Shown here piece by piece: positions 33,913 through 42,594 of a DNA stretch of 64,000 nt. The notes under the pieces are model-generated. The model was not told the origin of the DNA and did no database searches. It was given only the letters and a program-made list of their open reading frames with translations. A program made the position numbers and the translations under genes. The DNA lies in assembly GCF_016481275.1 (NCBI RefSeq), contig NZ_JAEMNW010000003.1:372001-436000 (forward strand). Reading direction: 5' to 3'. The stretch is from Antrihabitans auranticaus. GTDB lineage: Bacteria; Actinomycetota; Actinomycetes; Mycobacteriales; Mycobacteriaceae. Each line of letters opens with the position of its first letter. The stretch's first letter is position 1.

Positions 33913-35904
33913 ATGGGAGTGGGTGCTGCGATCCGTATCGTCGTTTGGCTCGTGCACGTAACACTTCCTGCGATCGGATTGTGGCTGTTGGTTTCCCACC
34001 CCACCCTCGATGCGCATTACGAGCACCACGGCGTCCACTTCTGGCTCGTGCTCGCGACGGCGTCGATAGCGATGGTGCTGGGCATCATTCTGCTGCGGGC
34101 GGCGCGGCTCCGTGCGGACGCGCGATTGATCCTGGTGTCGCTGGTCTTTCAGTTCAACGCGGGATTTCTCGCATTGCATGCGCTCGCGACCCCCGGAATT
34201 ATCTTGCAGACTCCGAACGCGGGTTTCGTTGCGGCAACGCCGGTTGGGCTCGTCCTCGGCGGTGTTGCCGCGCTGGCCTCGGCGATCGATTACGGTCCGG
34301 TCGCCGCACGCCGAATTCACCGTTTCGACTGGGCAATTGCGGCGCTTCCGTTCCTTGCACTCACAGCGTGGGCGATCACTTCGCTGGCGCAACTGCCACC
34401 GTTGGACCGGGCGCCGGATCCAACCGAAGCGCACGGACCGCTCGTCGTCGCCGCATTCGTCGGGTCAGCGTTGTATTTGACTGCGGCCGTCCGCTATCTG
34501 CGCAACTACATCCGAACTCGCGGGATCGTCCTGCTCAGCGTGCTCACTGCGTTCGTGCTGCTGTCGGAGGCCTTGTTCGCCGTCGGTTTCGGCCGCAGTT
34601 GGCGGGCTTCCTGGTGGGAATGGCACCTTCTCATGGTCGCGGCATTCACGTTGATCGTCGTGAGCGCCCACACGCAATTTCGGCGCGAGGGTTCGGCTCT
34701 CGGCCTGTTCGACTCGGTTACGTTGCGGCAGACCGTCGCGGCCCTGGAGCGCGATTATGCGCACGCGCTCGAAGCGGTGGTCGACGCGTTGCGGCAACGT
34801 GCCGATGGCGGAGTGTCCGCGTCGGAGCCGCTCGGTGCGGTCGGCGTCGAATTGTCGAAGCGCTTCGGGCTCACCGAAAGACAGGTTGCTGTTCTCGCCC
34901 AGAGCGGTCGGGCGCTCGGGAACGAGCGAGAGCAGGTCCGCCGGCTGGGTGCACTCGTCGCGGTCGGCGAGCGGTCGAGCGTGATCGCGCGGGAAGCCGA
35001 TCTTCTTGCGGAGATCCGCCGACTCGCAGCAGCCGCATTCGAACCCGACATCGTCCGAATCGGCGTACTTCGCAGTGGGCGAATGGAATTCGACGACGCC
35101 ATGAAGTTCTACCCCGCAGCACTGCATCTTCCGCTCCTGGTCAAGGGAAAGCCTGCGGGCGTGCTCGAAGTGCACCGCCGCACAGGCCAATTCACCGATG
35201 CCGAAGTGGCGCTGCTGCGTTCGTTCGCGTCGCAGACGTCGGTCGCGCTGGAGAATGCGCGCCTGTACCAGCAGCTCGACGGCCTGTTCCGTTCGTACAT
35301 GTCACCCGCGGTCGCTACAGCGCTGCTCGCCGACCCGTCGCAAGCCGGCCTCGGTGGCGAGATCACCGAGGTCAGCATCCTTTTCGCCGACTTGCGCGGG
35401 TTCACACCGTTTTCGGAGCGGTCCACGCCGGACCAGGTCGTTGCCATGTTGAACACGTACTACGGCGCCATCGTGCCGGTGATTCTGGCCGAGGGCGGGA
35501 CGGTCGTGCAGTTTGTCGGCGACGCCGTAATGGCGCTCTTCAACGCACCGACCCGCCAGCCCGACCACGCACTGCGCGCCGCGCGCGCCGGGCTCGGCCT
35601 GCACCGCGCGATCGAACAGGTGGCAACGAGCGCCGAATGGCCGCGCTTCCGGGTCGGGGTCAACACCGGTCCGGCGCTCGTCGGCAACGTCGGTTCCGCG
35701 CAGATGCGAAACTTCACCGCGATCGGCGACACGACGAACCTCGCCGCGCGGCTGGAGGGCCTCGCCGAACCTGGAACCGTCGTGATCGGGCCGCTGACCC
35801 GCGCACAACTCGGCGACCGCGCCCGTGTGCGCAGCCGCGGTGAGATACAAGTGAAAGGCAGGCGCGAACCGGTGGTCTGCTACGTCCTCGAGGGGCTGCT
35901 GTGA
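33913..35904 (+). CDS. Membrane-anchored GAF-adenylate cyclase
   Basis: A 663-residue class III nucleotide cyclase. About seven hydrophobic helices fill residues 1-255, then a coil, then a GAF-like domain (about 350-450; MEFDDAMKFYPAALHLPLL), then the cyclase domain with VSILFADLRGFTPFSE, QFVGDAVMALFNAP and NTGPALVGNVGS (about 490-640). Both metal-binding aspartates are present. ATG 33913 is the likely start; no good ribosome site is visible. The stop overlaps the Crp-type regulator gene (GTGA), giving a sensor-cyclase plus cAMP-receptor unit. Confidence 0.9.
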   Translation: MGVGAAIRIVVWLVHVTLPAIGLWLLVSHPTLDAHYEHHGVHFWLVLATASIAMVLGIILLRAARLRADARLILVSLVFQFNAGFLALHALATPGIILQTPNAGFVAATPVGLVLGGVAALASAIDYGPVAARRIHRFDWAIAALPFLALTAWAITSLAQLPPLDRAPDPTEAHGPLVVAAFVGSALYLTAAVRYLRNYIRTRGIVLLSVLTAFVLLSEALFAVGFGRSWRASWWEWHLLMVAAFTLIVVSAHTQFRREGSALGLFDSVTLRQTVAALERDYAHALEAVVDALRQRADGGVSASEPLGAVGVELSKRFGLTERQVAVLAQSGRALGNEREQVRRLGALVAVGERSSVIAREADLLAEIRRLAAAAFEPDIVRIGVLRSGRMEFDDAMKFYPAALHLPLLVKGKPAGVLEVHRRTGQFTDAEVALLRSFASQTSVALENARLYQQLDGLFRSYMSPAVATALLADPSQAGLGGEITEVSILFADLRGFTPFSERSTPDQVVAMLNTYYGAIVPVILAEGGTVVQFVGDAVMALFNAPTRQPDHALRAARAGLGLHRAIEQVATSAEWPRFRVGVNTGPALVGNVGSAQMRNFTAIGDTTNLAARLEGLAEPGTVVIGPLTRAQLGDRARVRSRGEIQVKGRREPVVCYVLEGLL

Positions 35905-36560
35905 CAGATTTCGAATTACTGAAAGGCCTGGACGAGACCGAACGCAGGCAACTGCTGGCCACCTGCACGCCGCGGCGCTTCAAACGTCGCGACATCGTGT
36001 GCCACGAAGGTGATCCCGGCGACTGCCTGCACCTCATCAAGTCGGGTCGGCTGATCGTGCGCGTGACGACGCCCCTCGGACACGAAGCGACGCTGTCGAT
36101 CATGGGCGCGGGCGATACCTTCGGCGAGCTGGCCTTGCTAGGTCCCGACGCACGCCGGACGGCGACCGTGGTCGCGGTCGAAAACGCCGAGACGCTGACT
36201 CTGAGCCGCGAGCAGCTCACGAGGCTGCGGCAGAGATACCCGCACATCGACCGGATCCTCACCGACACGCTCGCCGCTCAGGTCCGTCGACTTTCCGCGA
36301 TGGTGCTCGAAGCGCTGTACCTACCGGTCGATGAGCGAGTGGTGCGGCGGCTCGCACGACTTGCCGACGTTTACGCCGGCGCTGGCGGTGTTGCCGAGAT
36401 CAAACTGACCCAGGATGATCTCGCATCGATGGCCGGAACCACCCGCGCGACGGCGAACAAGATCCTGCGCGAGTTGGAAGACAAGCGGATCCTGACGCTC
36501 GGCCGCGGCACGATTACCGTCCTCGACAGGCCCAAGCTGGCAAAACTTGCCAGACATTAG
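35901..36560 (+). CDS. Crp/Fnr-family transcriptional regulator
   Basis: A 219-residue regulator. The cyclic-nucleotide domain holds the phosphate-binding cassette FGELALLGPDARRTATVVA (about residues 75-93) with Glu and Arg-Thr in the positions that bind cAMP. The C-terminal winged helix is in KLTQDDLASMAGTTRATANKILRELEDKRIL. GTG 35901 overlaps the cyclase stop by 4 bases, so it should be made together with the enzyme that supplies its ligand. It is shorter in spacing than GlxR and is probably a second, local cAMP receptor. Confidence 0.9.
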   Translation: MTDFELLKGLDETERRQLLATCTPRRFKRRDIVCHEGDPGDCLHLIKSGRLIVRVTTPLGHEATLSIMGAGDTFGELALLGPDARRTATVVAVENAETLTLSREQLTRLRQRYPHIDRILTDTLAAQVRRLSAMVLEALYLPVDERVVRRLARLADVYAGAGGVAEIKLTQDDLASMAGTTRATANKILRELEDKRILTLGRGTITVLDRPKLAKLARH

Positions 36561-36727
36561 CTCGAATACGACAAAGCGCCCTCACCTGCGCCGCTGCGAT
36601 TCGCCTGCTCGAACCGTTTTGGCCGGATAGAATTCCGTTTTAATGGGATGCGCCACAGGTCCCGTTTGTGAGGTATGAATCAAGTCGGTGCACGAGTAAA
36701 CCGGCTCCGACGACGTTAAGGCGGTCC

Positions 36728-37387
36728 ATGTCCGAGCAGGAGCGGCCCGAACAGGAGCGGCCCGAGCACAAGCGCCCGGGCAGTGCCGGAGAGCACCGGC
36801 TTCAACATGCATTCGGGACCGAGGACCGGGCGGATCGGTTCTACGAGGATCAGGTTCTCGACCGTCTGAACGCCGCGATGATCGAGTTCGTCCGCGAGCA
36901 GGACATGGCGTTCATCGCCACGTCCGACAGCCACGGCGAATGCGATTCGAGCTTCCGGGCGGGCGGTCCGGGATTCATCCACGTGATCGACGAACGCACA
37001 GTTGCCTATCCCGAATACCGCGGGAACGGCGTGCTGGCCAGCCTGGGAAACATGTCGGAGAACCCGCACATCGGGATCTTGCTGATCGACTTCGTCGAAA
37101 ATTTGATCGGCCTGCACATCAACGGATCCGCACGAATTATCGACGACGACGTCATTCGCGCGAGTGTGAAAGATCTTCCCGACGAACAGGTCCGGGGTCG
37201 TAAGCCGGAACGCTGGGTCGTCGTCGATATCGAAGAGGCCTACATCCACTGCCGCAAGCACATCCCGCGCATGATCCCCGCCGATCGGGTGCGGTCCTGG
37301 GGTACGGACAACGTCACCAGCAAGGGTGGCGACTTCTTCGGCGCAAAGGCGCAAGCGCGCCCGATCGCTATTGAATCCGGAAGATAA
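36728..37387 (+). CDS. Pyridoxamine 5'-phosphate oxidase-fold protein
   Basis: A 219-residue protein with a split-barrel flavin-binding fold. A charged N-terminal tail with SEQERPEQERPEHKRP is followed by FIATSDSHGECDSSFRAGGPGFIHVIDE, YRGNGVLASLGNMSENPHIGILLIDF and LHINGSARI, the usual PNPOx-like core. AAGGCGG precedes ATG. Members bind FMN, F420 or haem; here the cofactor cannot be read. The C-terminal 20 bases overlap the convergent gtrA-like gene. The 167 bases upstream hold no other gene. Confidence 0.78.
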   Translation: MSEQERPEQERPEHKRPGSAGEHRLQHAFGTEDRADRFYEDQVLDRLNAAMIEFVREQDMAFIATSDSHGECDSSFRAGGPGFIHVIDERTVAYPEYRGNGVLASLGNMSENPHIGILLIDFVENLIGLHINGSARIIDDDVIRASVKDLPDEQVRGRKPERWVVVDIEEAYIHCRKHIPRMIPADRVRSWGTDNVTSKGGDFFGAKAQARPIAIESGR

Positions 37388-37832
37388 CGCCGCGCTGTAC
37401 CACGAAGTTGATCACCGTCGCGGTTCCCTGCGCGATGACGAATGCAAGCGGAACGCGCCACCACTCCTGCGGCAGAGCGTGATAGAGCACCCAGTTGATA
37501 CCGACCTGCACGGCAAACGTGACGGCGTAGAGCGCGATGACGGCCACGAATCGTTTGCGGCTCGGCGGCGCGTTGAAGGTCCACCGGCGATTGATCAGAT
37601 AGGCCGTGGTTGTACCGGCGATAAAGCTGAGCGATTTCGCGATGTTCACCTGAACGCCGATGGCGAGCATGAGCACGTACAGACCGAAGTCCACGACTGC
37701 CGAAAGACCGCCCGTCAGAACGAATCGGACGATCTGGGTTTTGAGGTCTACATCGGTGCCACCCGGCTCGTCGACCAGCGGCAACTCGACTGGCAACGGC
37801 AGATGCGGTTGCGGGTGCGCTGATTCGGCCAC
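37368..37832 (-). CDS. GtrA-family protein next to dprE1 (Rv3789-like)
   Basis: A 154-residue protein with four hydrophobic helices and GtrA signatures: IVRFVLTGGLSAVVDFGLYVLML, TTTAYLINRRWTF and VVQRGVIFR. In mycobacteria the orthologue beside dprE1 is linked to decaprenyl-phosphoryl-arabinose handling and to recruiting AftA-type machinery. The frame is open to 37907, but GTG 37832 is preferred: TATCGT lies 8 bases before it on this strand, giving a leaderless start, and the upstream codons run into the hairpin at 37860-37899. Confidence 0.85.
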   Translation of the reverse strand: MAESAHPQPHLPLPVELPLVDEPGGTDVDLKTQIVRFVLTGGLSAVVDFGLYVLMLAIGVQVNIAKSLSFIAGTTTAYLINRRWTFNAPPSRKRFVAVIALYAVTFAVQVGINWVLYHALPQEWWRVPLAFVIAQGTATVINFVVQRGVIFRIQ

Positions 37833-37859
37833 GAATCGAAACGATAGCGCTACGCGCCT

Positions 37860-37899
37860 GTGCGCGGTTGGAGAGTCTACGGACTCTCCAACCGCGCAC
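37860..37899. repeat. Perfect 18-base-pair hairpin repeat, copy 1
   Basis: GTGCGCGGTTGGAGAGTC (37860-37877), loop TACG, then GACTCTCCAACCGCGCAC (37882-37899). The flanks GCGCCT and GGGGG are shared with copy 2 at 48326-48365. It lies 13 bases after the end of the DoxX-like gene and upstream of the gtrA-like gene, so it probably acts as a terminator without a T-tract or as a REP-type element. Confidence 0.8.
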
Positions 37900-37912
37900 G
37901 GGGGCACCGCCC

Positions 37913-38350
37913 CTACCGCCCCAGGATGTCGTCGACCAAGTTACGAACGCGGGCGTCGCGCAGCCACAGGCCGAGCCACACCACCACGCCGAAGTAGACG
38001 GCAAAGAGGGTGGTGCTGACCAGCGGCTTCTCGTTGATCATGTTGATCGTGACCGCGCCGCCGAGGTAACCGGTCAGGAACACAGCGCCGAGGACGGCAG
38101 TGCGCTTCCAGACATAGAGCGCGGTGCAGGCGAGCAGTACGGCGCCGATGACAGAAGTCTGGCCGGAAGGAATGCCCAGTTCGGCGCTCGCATCACGCAC
38201 GGCTTGCACGCCGGCGAGCTTCGACAGCGCGTCGAACAGGAGGAACGCAACAACAAGGCCGCTGACGATTCGTCCCGCGTTGCGGGCCTTGGTCGAGATC
38301 GCGGCAGCGGCAGCGGTGCGGTGTGCGTTGTGGGCGATGGTGGCGGTCAT
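37913..38350 (-). CDS. DoxX-like membrane protein
   Basis: A 145-residue protein with four hydrophobic helices. RIVSGLVVAFLLFDALSKLAGV begins the domain; ASAELGIPSGQTSVIGAVLLACTALYVW and LGAVFLTGYLGGAVTINMIN follow, a pattern of the DoxX-like family. Function unknown. GAGGAGA lies 5 bases before ATG. It diverges from dprE1 across 180 bases and ends at a perfect hairpin. Confidence 0.78.
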   Translation of the reverse strand: MTATIAHNAHRTAAAAAISTKARNAGRIVSGLVVAFLLFDALSKLAGVQAVRDASAELGIPSGQTSVIGAVLLACTALYVWKRTAVLGAVFLTGYLGGAVTINMINEKPLVSTTLFAVYFGVVVWLGLWLRDARVRNLVDDILGR

Positions 38351-38436
38351 CTCGGTCTCCTCGGTTTCTGATCGCCGCTGTCTGCGGCCTCACCAACGCG
38401 TCGCCCGAGTTCGACGGATTTCGACAAGCTCGACAG

Positions 38437-38456
38437 AAGTTTTTCGAAAACTTTTT
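38437..38456 (+). promoter_or_regulatory. AT-rich inverted repeat upstream of dprE1
   Basis: AAGTTTT (38437-38443) and AAAACTT (38447-38453) are inverted copies around TCG, followed by TTT. It lies about 75 bases before the dprE1 start in an otherwise GC-rich region, so it is a candidate operator or UP-like element. A weak terminator is the alternative. Confidence 0.35.
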
Positions 38457-38530
38457 GGGTGTGCCGTCCGCTGCGTGAGAAAGCCCATGATCAGTGGGAA
38501 CGTAGGATCGCTCCGGTAGCCTCTACACCG

Positions 38531-39952
38531 ATGTCCACGACAACACCGATACCCACAGGGCCGCTTCCTACAGAGCCCCGCTCATTGACCGGCTGGTCGC
38601 GCACCGCTCCGACGACGGCACAGGTGCTGTCGACCCCGGACAAGGAGTTGATCGCGAGCGCGGTCGCTCAGGTTGCCGAGCAGAACGAGTCGAAGCCGTC
38701 CCACCTCCGGCGCGGTGTCATTGCGCGTGGGTTGGGTCGCTCCTACGGCGACAACGCGCAGAACGCCGGCGGTCTCGTCGTCGATATGACTGCGCTCAGC
38801 CGTATCCACAAGATCGACGCCGATTCCCGCATGGTGACGGTCGACGCAGGGGTCAACCTCGACCAGCTGATGCGCGCCGCACTCCCCTTCGGACTGTGGG
38901 TGCCTGTCCTCCCAGGCACGCGGCAGGTCACCGTCGGTGGCGCGATCGGGTCGGACATCCACGGCAAGAACCATCACAGCGCGGGCAGCTTCGGTAACCA
39001 CGTCCGGTCGATGCAGTTGCTGACCGCTGACGGAGACGTGAAGACGCTGACCCCCGCGGGCAAGAACTCGAAGCTGTTCTGGGCGACTGTCGGCGGCTGC
39101 GGCCTGACCGGCATCATCCTCGAGGCAACCATCGAGATGACGCCGACCGAGACGGCATACTTCATCGCCGACGGTGATGTCACGGCAACGCTCGACGAGA
39201 CGATCGCGCTGCACAGCGACGGCAGCGAAGACAAGTACGACTACAGCTCCGCGTGGTTCGACGCGATCGCGCCGCTGCCGAAGCTCGGCCGGGCCGCGGT
39301 ATCTCGCGGGTCGCTCGCCAAGCTCGATCAGCTGCCGAAGAAACTGCAGAAGAACCCGCTGAAGTTCGATGCGCCGACACTGCTCACCCTGCCGGACATC
39401 TTCCCGAACGGCCTGGCGAACAAGTTCAACTTCAGCCTGCTCGGCGAGGTTTGGTACAAGAAGTCGGGGAACTACCGCGGCAAGGTCCAGAACTTGACGC
39501 AGTTCTATCACCCGCTCGATCTCTTCGGTGAGTGGAACCGCGGCTACGGTCCCGCGGGCTTCCTGCAGTATCAGTTCGTCGTACCGCCCGAGTCGGTCGA
39601 CGAGTTCAAGAAGATCATCGTCGACATTCAGTCGAGCGGTCACTACTCGTTCCTCAATGTGTTCAAGCTGTTCGGTGAGGGCAACAAGGCACCGTTGAGC
39701 TTCCCGATCCCGGGTTGGAACATCTGCGTCGACTTCCCGATCAAGCCGGGCCTGCACGAGTTCGTGACCGAACTCGACAAGCGCGTACTCGAATTCGGCG
39801 GTCGTCTGTACACCGGCAAGGACTCGCGGACCACCGCCGAGACCTTCCACGCGATGTACCCCCGGATCGACGAGTGGATCAAGATACGACGATCTGTCGA
39901 TCCGAACGGTGTGTTCATGTCCGATATGGCCCGAAGGTTGGAACTCCAGTGA
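38531..39952 (+). CDS. dprE1: Decaprenylphosphoryl-beta-D-ribose 2'-oxidase DprE1
   Basis: Flavoenzyme that oxidises decaprenylphosphoryl-ribose to the 2'-keto intermediate on the way to the only arabinan donor. 473 residues. The FAD domain has [38 protein letters not shown] and GGCGLTGII. The residue that benzothiazinones attack covalently in mycobacteria is present as Cys399 in [14 protein letters not shown] 38531 has TAGCCT 8 bases upstream, consistent with a leaderless transcript. It overlaps dprE2 by 4 bases. Confidence 0.96.
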   Translation: MSTTTPIPTGPLPTEPRSLTGWSRTAPTTAQVLSTPDKELIASAVAQVAEQNESKPSHLRRGVIARGLGRSYGDNAQNAGGLVVDMTALSRIHKIDADSRMVTVDAGVNLDQLMRAALPFGLWVPVLPGTRQVTVGGAIGSDIHGKNHHSAGSFGNHVRSMQLLTADGDVKTLTPAGKNSKLFWATVGGCGLTGIILEATIEMTPTETAYFIADGDVTATLDETIALHSDGSEDKYDYSSAWFDAIAPLPKLGRAAVSRGSLAKLDQLPKKLQKNPLKFDAPTLLTLPDIFPNGLANKFNFSLLGEVWYKKSGNYRGKVQNLTQFYHPLDLFGEWNRGYGPAGFLQYQFVVPPESVDEFKKIIVDIQSSGHYSFLNVFKLFGEGNKAPLSFPIPGWNICVDFPIKPGLHEFVTELDKRVLEFGGRLYTGKDSRTTAETFHAMYPRIDEWIKIRRSVDPNGVFMSDMARRLELQ

Positions 39953-40710
39953 TCAATGCGGTCGGTAATCCCCAGACGATTCTCCTGCTGGGAGGCACGT
40001 CCGAGATCGGCCTCGCGATCTGTGCCGAGTACTTGAGCAAAGCCCCGGCTCGCGTCATCCTCGCGGCCCTCCCGAACGACCCGTTGCGCGACGCGTCCGT
40101 CGCCGCGATGAAGGACGCCGGCGCGAGCGAGGTCGACGTTATCGACTTCGACGGTCTCGACACCGACAGTCACCCCGCGGTCATCGACCAGGCGTGGGCG
40201 AACGGCGACGTCGACGTGGCGATCGTCGCCTTCGCGCTCGACGGCGATCCCGAGGAACTATGGACCGACCAGCGCAAGGCTGTGCGAGTCGCCGAGGTGA
40301 ACTACACCGCCTCCGTCTCGGTCGGCGTACTCGTCGGCACGAAGATGCGTGAGCAGGGCTTCGGCCGGATCATCGCGATGTCGTCGGTCGCCGGCGAACG
40401 GGTCCGTCGATCGAACTTCGTCTACGGCTCGACCAAAGCGGGACTCGACGGCTTCTACCTCGGCCTCGGCGAAGCCCTTCGCGAATATGGCGTCCGGGTT
40501 CTCGTCGTCCGCCCGGGCATGGTGCGCACCAAGTTCAGCGCGCACGTCAAGGAAGCCCCGATGACGGTCGACAAGGACTACATCGCCACCGTCGTCGTGA
40601 AGGCGTCCGGCAAGGGCAAGGATCTGATCTGGGTACCCGGGCAGTTCCGGTACGTGATGTCTGCGCTGCGGCACGTACCGCGACCGATCTTCCGCAAACT
40701 GCCGATCTAA
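39949..40710 (+). CDS. dprE2: Decaprenylphosphoryl-2-keto-ribose reductase DprE2
   Basis: SDR enzyme that reduces the DprE1 product to decaprenylphosphoryl-arabinose with NADH. 253 residues. The cofactor motif is [13 protein letters not shown], the catalytic Ser is in [14 protein letters not shown], and Tyr/Lys in [13 protein letters not shown]. The C-terminus [25 protein letters not shown] is typical. GTG 39949 overlaps the dprE1 stop by 4 bases, so the two are translationally coupled and made as a complex. aftA starts 3 bases after its stop. Confidence 0.95.
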   Translation: MINAVGNPQTILLLGGTSEIGLAICAEYLSKAPARVILAALPNDPLRDASVAAMKDAGASEVDVIDFDGLDTDSHPAVIDQAWANGDVDVAIVAFALDGDPEELWTDQRKAVRVAEVNYTASVSVGVLVGTKMREQGFGRIIAMSSVAGERVRRSNFVYGSTKAGLDGFYLGLGEALREYGVRVLVVRPGMVRTKFSAHVKEAPMTVDKDYIATVVVKASGKGKDLIWVPGQFRYVMSALRHVPRPIFRKLPI

Positions 40711-40713
40711 GCG

Positions 40714-42594
40714 GTGGCGTCCTCGACGCGGCGGGCGGCGCAGGCGCTCGTCGAGATGCTGGTGGCCGCACTGCTTGCTGCGGTTGTCGCGACCATTGGA
40801 CTGTTCGCCTTCGCACAGGTCGATTGGCCCGCGTTCAACGCATCGAATGTGACGCGCGCGCTGACGACGGTCGGCCAGTTCGCCTCGCTGGCGGCGCTCG
40901 CACTCGCGGTGTATCTGTTTCGCTCGGGCCGTTTTCCACTCGTGGCGAAGTTGCTTTCCGGAGCAGGTCTCAGCGCCTTCGTGACCGTCACTCTCGGCAT
41001 GCCGCTGGCGGCGACGAAGCTGTATCTGTTCGGCATTTCTGTGGACCAGGAATTTCGGACCGAGTACCTCACGCGGCTGACCGACTCGGCTGGGCTGCAC
41101 GACATGACCTACGCCGATCTGCCGCCGTTCTATCCCGCGGGCTGGTTCTGGATCGGCGGTCGCGTCGCGAATCTTGCGGGCATGGAGGGCTGGGAAGTCT
41201 TCAAGCCGTACGCGATCGGGTCGATCGCAGTGGCGGCGGTAATCGCATTCGTATTGTGGAGCAAGCTGATTCGCGACGACTGGGCCGTCGTTGTCACGCT
41301 CGCGACGACAGCGGTGCTCGTCGCGTACGGCTCCCCCGAGCCTTACGGCGCGGTCATCGCAATCCTGCTGCCGCCGGTGCTGCTGCTGGCATGGGGCGGT
41401 CTGCACAGGCCTGACGACCACGGCGGCTGGGGCGCGATCGTCGGCACCGGCTTGTTCCTCGGTTTCGCGGCGACGTTCTACACCCTCTATTTGGCGCTCG
41501 GCGCGTTCACCGTGACGGGCATGGCCGTGGTCGCCGCTTTTCTTGCGTTTCGTCGGAGCCGCACGGTCCGTGCTGCGGTTTACGTAGCGCAGCGGCTGGC
41601 GGTTGCGGGTGGTATCGCGGTAGTGATCGCACTCGTCGTGTGGCTGCCGTATCTGCTGCAGTTGCGCCACGGCCGACCTGCCAGCTCGGGAACGGCCTTC
41701 CACTACCTCCCGGACTCGGGTTCACAACTGCCGTTTCCGATGCTGCACTTCTCTATGCTCGGCGCGCTATGCCTGGTCGGCACGATCTGGCTGGCCGTCC
41801 GCGCCGCTTCGTCGCGCAGGGCACAGTCGCTCGGGCTGGGCGTTGTCGCGATCTATCTCTGGTCGCTGGCCTCGATGGCGTTCACGGCACTCGGCAGCAC
41901 GCTGTTGTCCTTCCGGCTGGAAGTCATCCTGCTGCTGTTGCTGACGGCGGCCGGCTTCTTCGGGGTCGTCGAGGGCGCCCGCGCGATCTACCAGAATTTC
42001 GGCGAACCACGTGCCTTCCGCTACGGCGTGCTCGCCGTCGGTGTGGCCGGCGCAGTCGCGTTCGCGCAGGACATCCCGGACGTGCTGGCCCCCGAGATCA
42101 ACGTCGCGTATACCGACACCGACGGCAACGGGGTACGCGCCGACAAACGCCCGCCGGGTGCGCCCGCGTTCTACGGCGAGATCGATTCCAAGCTTTCCGA
42201 GCTGGTTCCGCGACCGGCCGGTGACACAGTCGTCCTCACCGCCGACACCAGCTTCCTGAGCTACTACCCGTACCTCGGATTTCAAGCGCTGACCTCGCAC
42301 TACGCGAACCCGCTCGCCGACTTCAACGGTCGGGCTGCGGCGATCAAGTCCTGGAGCGAGCTGTCCACGCCCGACGAATTGATCGCGGCGATGGACACGA
42401 GCCCATGGCGTGCACCGGACGCGTTCCTGTTCCGCCACGGAACCGAGGGCTACTCGCTGCGCCTCGCGGAGGACGTCTACCCGAACGATCCGAATGTGCG
42501 CCGCTACACAGTCGCCTTCCCCGAGGCGCTGTTCGACGATCCTCGCTTCACCGTGACCGAAATCGGTCCGTTCGTCCTCGTTACCCGGAACTGA
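40714..42594 (+). CDS. aftA: Galactan 5-O-arabinofuranosyltransferase AftA
   Basis: GT-C enzyme that puts the first arabinose on galactan from decaprenylphosphoryl-arabinose. 626 residues: about ten helices followed by a periplasmic C-terminal domain (about 430-626). The first large external loop carries VDQEFRTEYLTRLTDSAGLHDMTYADLPPFYPAGWFW, containing the acidic residues required in AftA. GTG 40714 lies 3 bases after dprE2, so the three genes form one operon. The stop overlaps the convergent P450 gene by 14 bases. Confidence 0.94.
   Translation: MASSTRRAAQALVEMLVAALLAAVVATIGLFAFAQVDWPAFNASNVTRALTTVGQFASLAALALAVYLFRSGRFPLVAKLLSGAGLSAFVTVTLGMPLAATKLYLFGISVDQEFRTEYLTRLTDSAGLHDMTYADLPPFYPAGWFWIGGRVANLAGMEGWEVFKPYAIGSIAVAAVIAFVLWSKLIRDDWAVVVTLATTAVLVAYGSPEPYGAVIAILLPPVLLLAWGGLHRPDDHGGWGAIVGTGLFLGFAATFYTLYLALGAFTVTGMAVVAAFLAFRRSRTVRAAVYVAQRLAVAGGIAVVIALVVWLPYLLQLRHGRPASSGTAFHYLPDSGSQLPFPMLHFSMLGALCLVGTIWLAVRAASSRRAQSLGLGVVAIYLWSLASMAFTALGSTLLSFRLEVILLLLLTAAGFFGVVEGARAIYQNFGEPRAFRYGVLAVGVAGAVAFAQDIPDVLAPEINVAYTDTDGNGVRADKRPPGAPAFYGEIDSKLSELVPRPAGDTVVLTADTSFLSYYPYLGFQALTSHYANPLADFNGRAAAIKSWSELSTPDELIAAMDTSPWRAPDAFLFRHGTEGYSLRLAEDVYPNDPNVRRYTVAFPEALFDDPRFTVTEIGPFVLVTRN

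Noticed and set aside
36561-36727. A possible alternative-sigma promoter (GTTT with a downstream GGTATG) before the PNPOx-like gene.
   Set aside because: Several GTTT and GG-A-T-like words occur here with unsuitable spacing, so no single promoter can be supported.
36582-36812. A 76-codon minus-strand frame at the start of the PNPOx-like gene.
   Set aside because: It is antisense to the coding start, rich in Ala/Arg/Pro, and has no ribosome site.
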